Positions 7,401-7,510 of a DNA stretch of 7,510 nucleotides are shown here, one piece after another (position 1 is the stretch's first letter; every line of letters begins with the position of its first letter). Source of the DNA: Methanobacterium sp. UBA353 (lineage in GTDB: Archaea; Methanobacteriota; Methanobacteria; Methanobacteriales; Methanobacteriaceae); the NCBI GenBank assembly GCA_002496805.1, contig DALO01000014.1, forward strand, positions 1 to 7,510, read 5' to 3'. The translations under genes and the position numbers were made by a program. The notes under the pieces are model-generated. The model did no database searches. It saw only the letters and a program-made list of their open reading frames with translations, and was not told the origin of the DNA.

Positions 7401-7441
7401 AAAAGAATGACATATTAATTGGCATCAATGTGTATTCTTTT
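7401..7441 (+). terminator. Terminator-like hairpin
   Basis: AAAAGAAT (7401-7408) pairs with ATTCTTTT (7434-7441), ACA (7410-7412) with TGT (7431-7433), and ATTG (7418-7421) with CAAT (7426-7429) around a GCAT loop. This makes fifteen base pairs with small bulges, and the right arm ends in four T. It may end a transcript starting near 7180. Confidence 0.4.
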
Positions 7442-7466
7442 AAAAATTTAGATTATAAAACAAGAA

Positions 7467-7506
7467 TTGTGATCACAAATTTATGATCATATGATTTTTA
7501 TATTAT
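7467..7506 (+). promoter_or_regulatory. Palindrome cluster and TATA-like element at the right edge
   Basis: TTGTGATCACAA (7467-7478) is a perfect palindrome. It is followed by the overlapping palindromes TATGATCATA (7482-7491) and ATCATATGAT (7486-7495), then an AT-rich TTTTTATATTATG (7495-7507) that could be a TATA box. This arrangement suggests the operator and promoter of a plus-strand gene starting just outside the window. Confidence 0.4.
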
Positions 7507-7510
7507 GTAA

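Larger units (their letters stand above)
7180..7441 (+). ncRNA. Candidate orphan small RNA (promoter to terminator-like hairpin)
   Basis: This is the interval between the expected start of the perfect TATA box at 7151-7158 and a hairpin ending in TTCTTTT at 7441. It contains an AAGAT/ATCTT stem (7258-7262 with 7276-7280) and two strong palindromes at 7201-7217 and around 7319-7332. A GGTGA at 7292-7297 precedes only a 15-codon TTG frame. There is no homology evidence; the call rests on element order alone. Confidence 0.25.

Noticed and set aside
7467..7478. Bacterial CRP-type site (TGTGATCACA)
   Set aside because: CRP sites need six bases between half sites and methanogens lack the cAMP-CRP system; retained only as a generic palindrome.

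Overview
The window looks like chromosomal DNA from a hydrogenotrophic methanogen of the Methanobacteriales, most likely a mesophilic, AT-rich Methanobacterium-type genome. Four observations support this. The left edge carries the 5' end of an archaeal 16S rRNA in a form typical of Methanobacterium. The first gene is mer, the F420-dependent methylene-H4MPT reductase of methanogenesis. An archaeosine synthase radical SAM gene (RaSEA) is present. Several genes have the archaeal GGTGA ribosome binding site. Genus-level placement is inference from memory of 16S and Mer sequences; no search was run.

Layout, left to right. Positions 1-106 (minus) are the start of 16S rRNA, leaving the window to the left. 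Positions 107-660 are a gene-free divergent control region. It holds the rRNA leader, which includes several hairpins and a segment able to pair with the mature 16S 5' end, followed by the promoters of the rRNA operon and of mer. mer runs 661-1626 (plus) and ends at a T-rich terminator. A spore-photoproduct-lyase-like radical SAM protein (1708-2604, minus) and RaSEA (2682-3773, plus) diverge from a 77-bp spacer with one AT-rich symmetric TATA-like element. A 42-residue four-cysteine protein (3823-3951) follows RaSEA. Next is an LCP (LytR-CpsA-Psr) family protein (4022-4843), a bacterial-type cell-wall glycopolymer ligase fold in an archaeon. Positions 4844-5047 hold a tandem repeat and a long hairpin with a T-run. 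A small CXXC...CXXC protein lies on the minus strand at 5048-5284. The gap 5285-5728 holds a possible decayed minus-strand reading frame and a possible one-helix microprotein. A NrdG-like radical SAM activase (5729-6433, plus) converges, 3 bp apart, on a class I methyltransferase (6437-7072, minus). The last 438 bases have no convincing gene but contain a perfect TTTATATA box, a 17-bp palindrome, a 14-bp palindrome, a terminator-like hairpin and a palindrome cluster at the right edge. This arrangement would fit a small RNA gene followed by a regulated promoter for a gene outside the window.

Functionally this is mostly a housekeeping neighbourhood: translation (16S rRNA, tRNA archaeosine), energy metabolism (mer), deoxynucleotide synthesis or another glycyl-radical enzyme (activase), and cell envelope (LCP). 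Three radical SAM enzymes in 5 kb is notable. I see no CRISPR array, insertion sequence, tRNA gene or phage gene. The most interesting parts are the rRNA leader/16S alternative pairing, the small cysteine-rich protein, the repeat/hairpin element after the LCP gene and the palindrome-rich gene-free right end.
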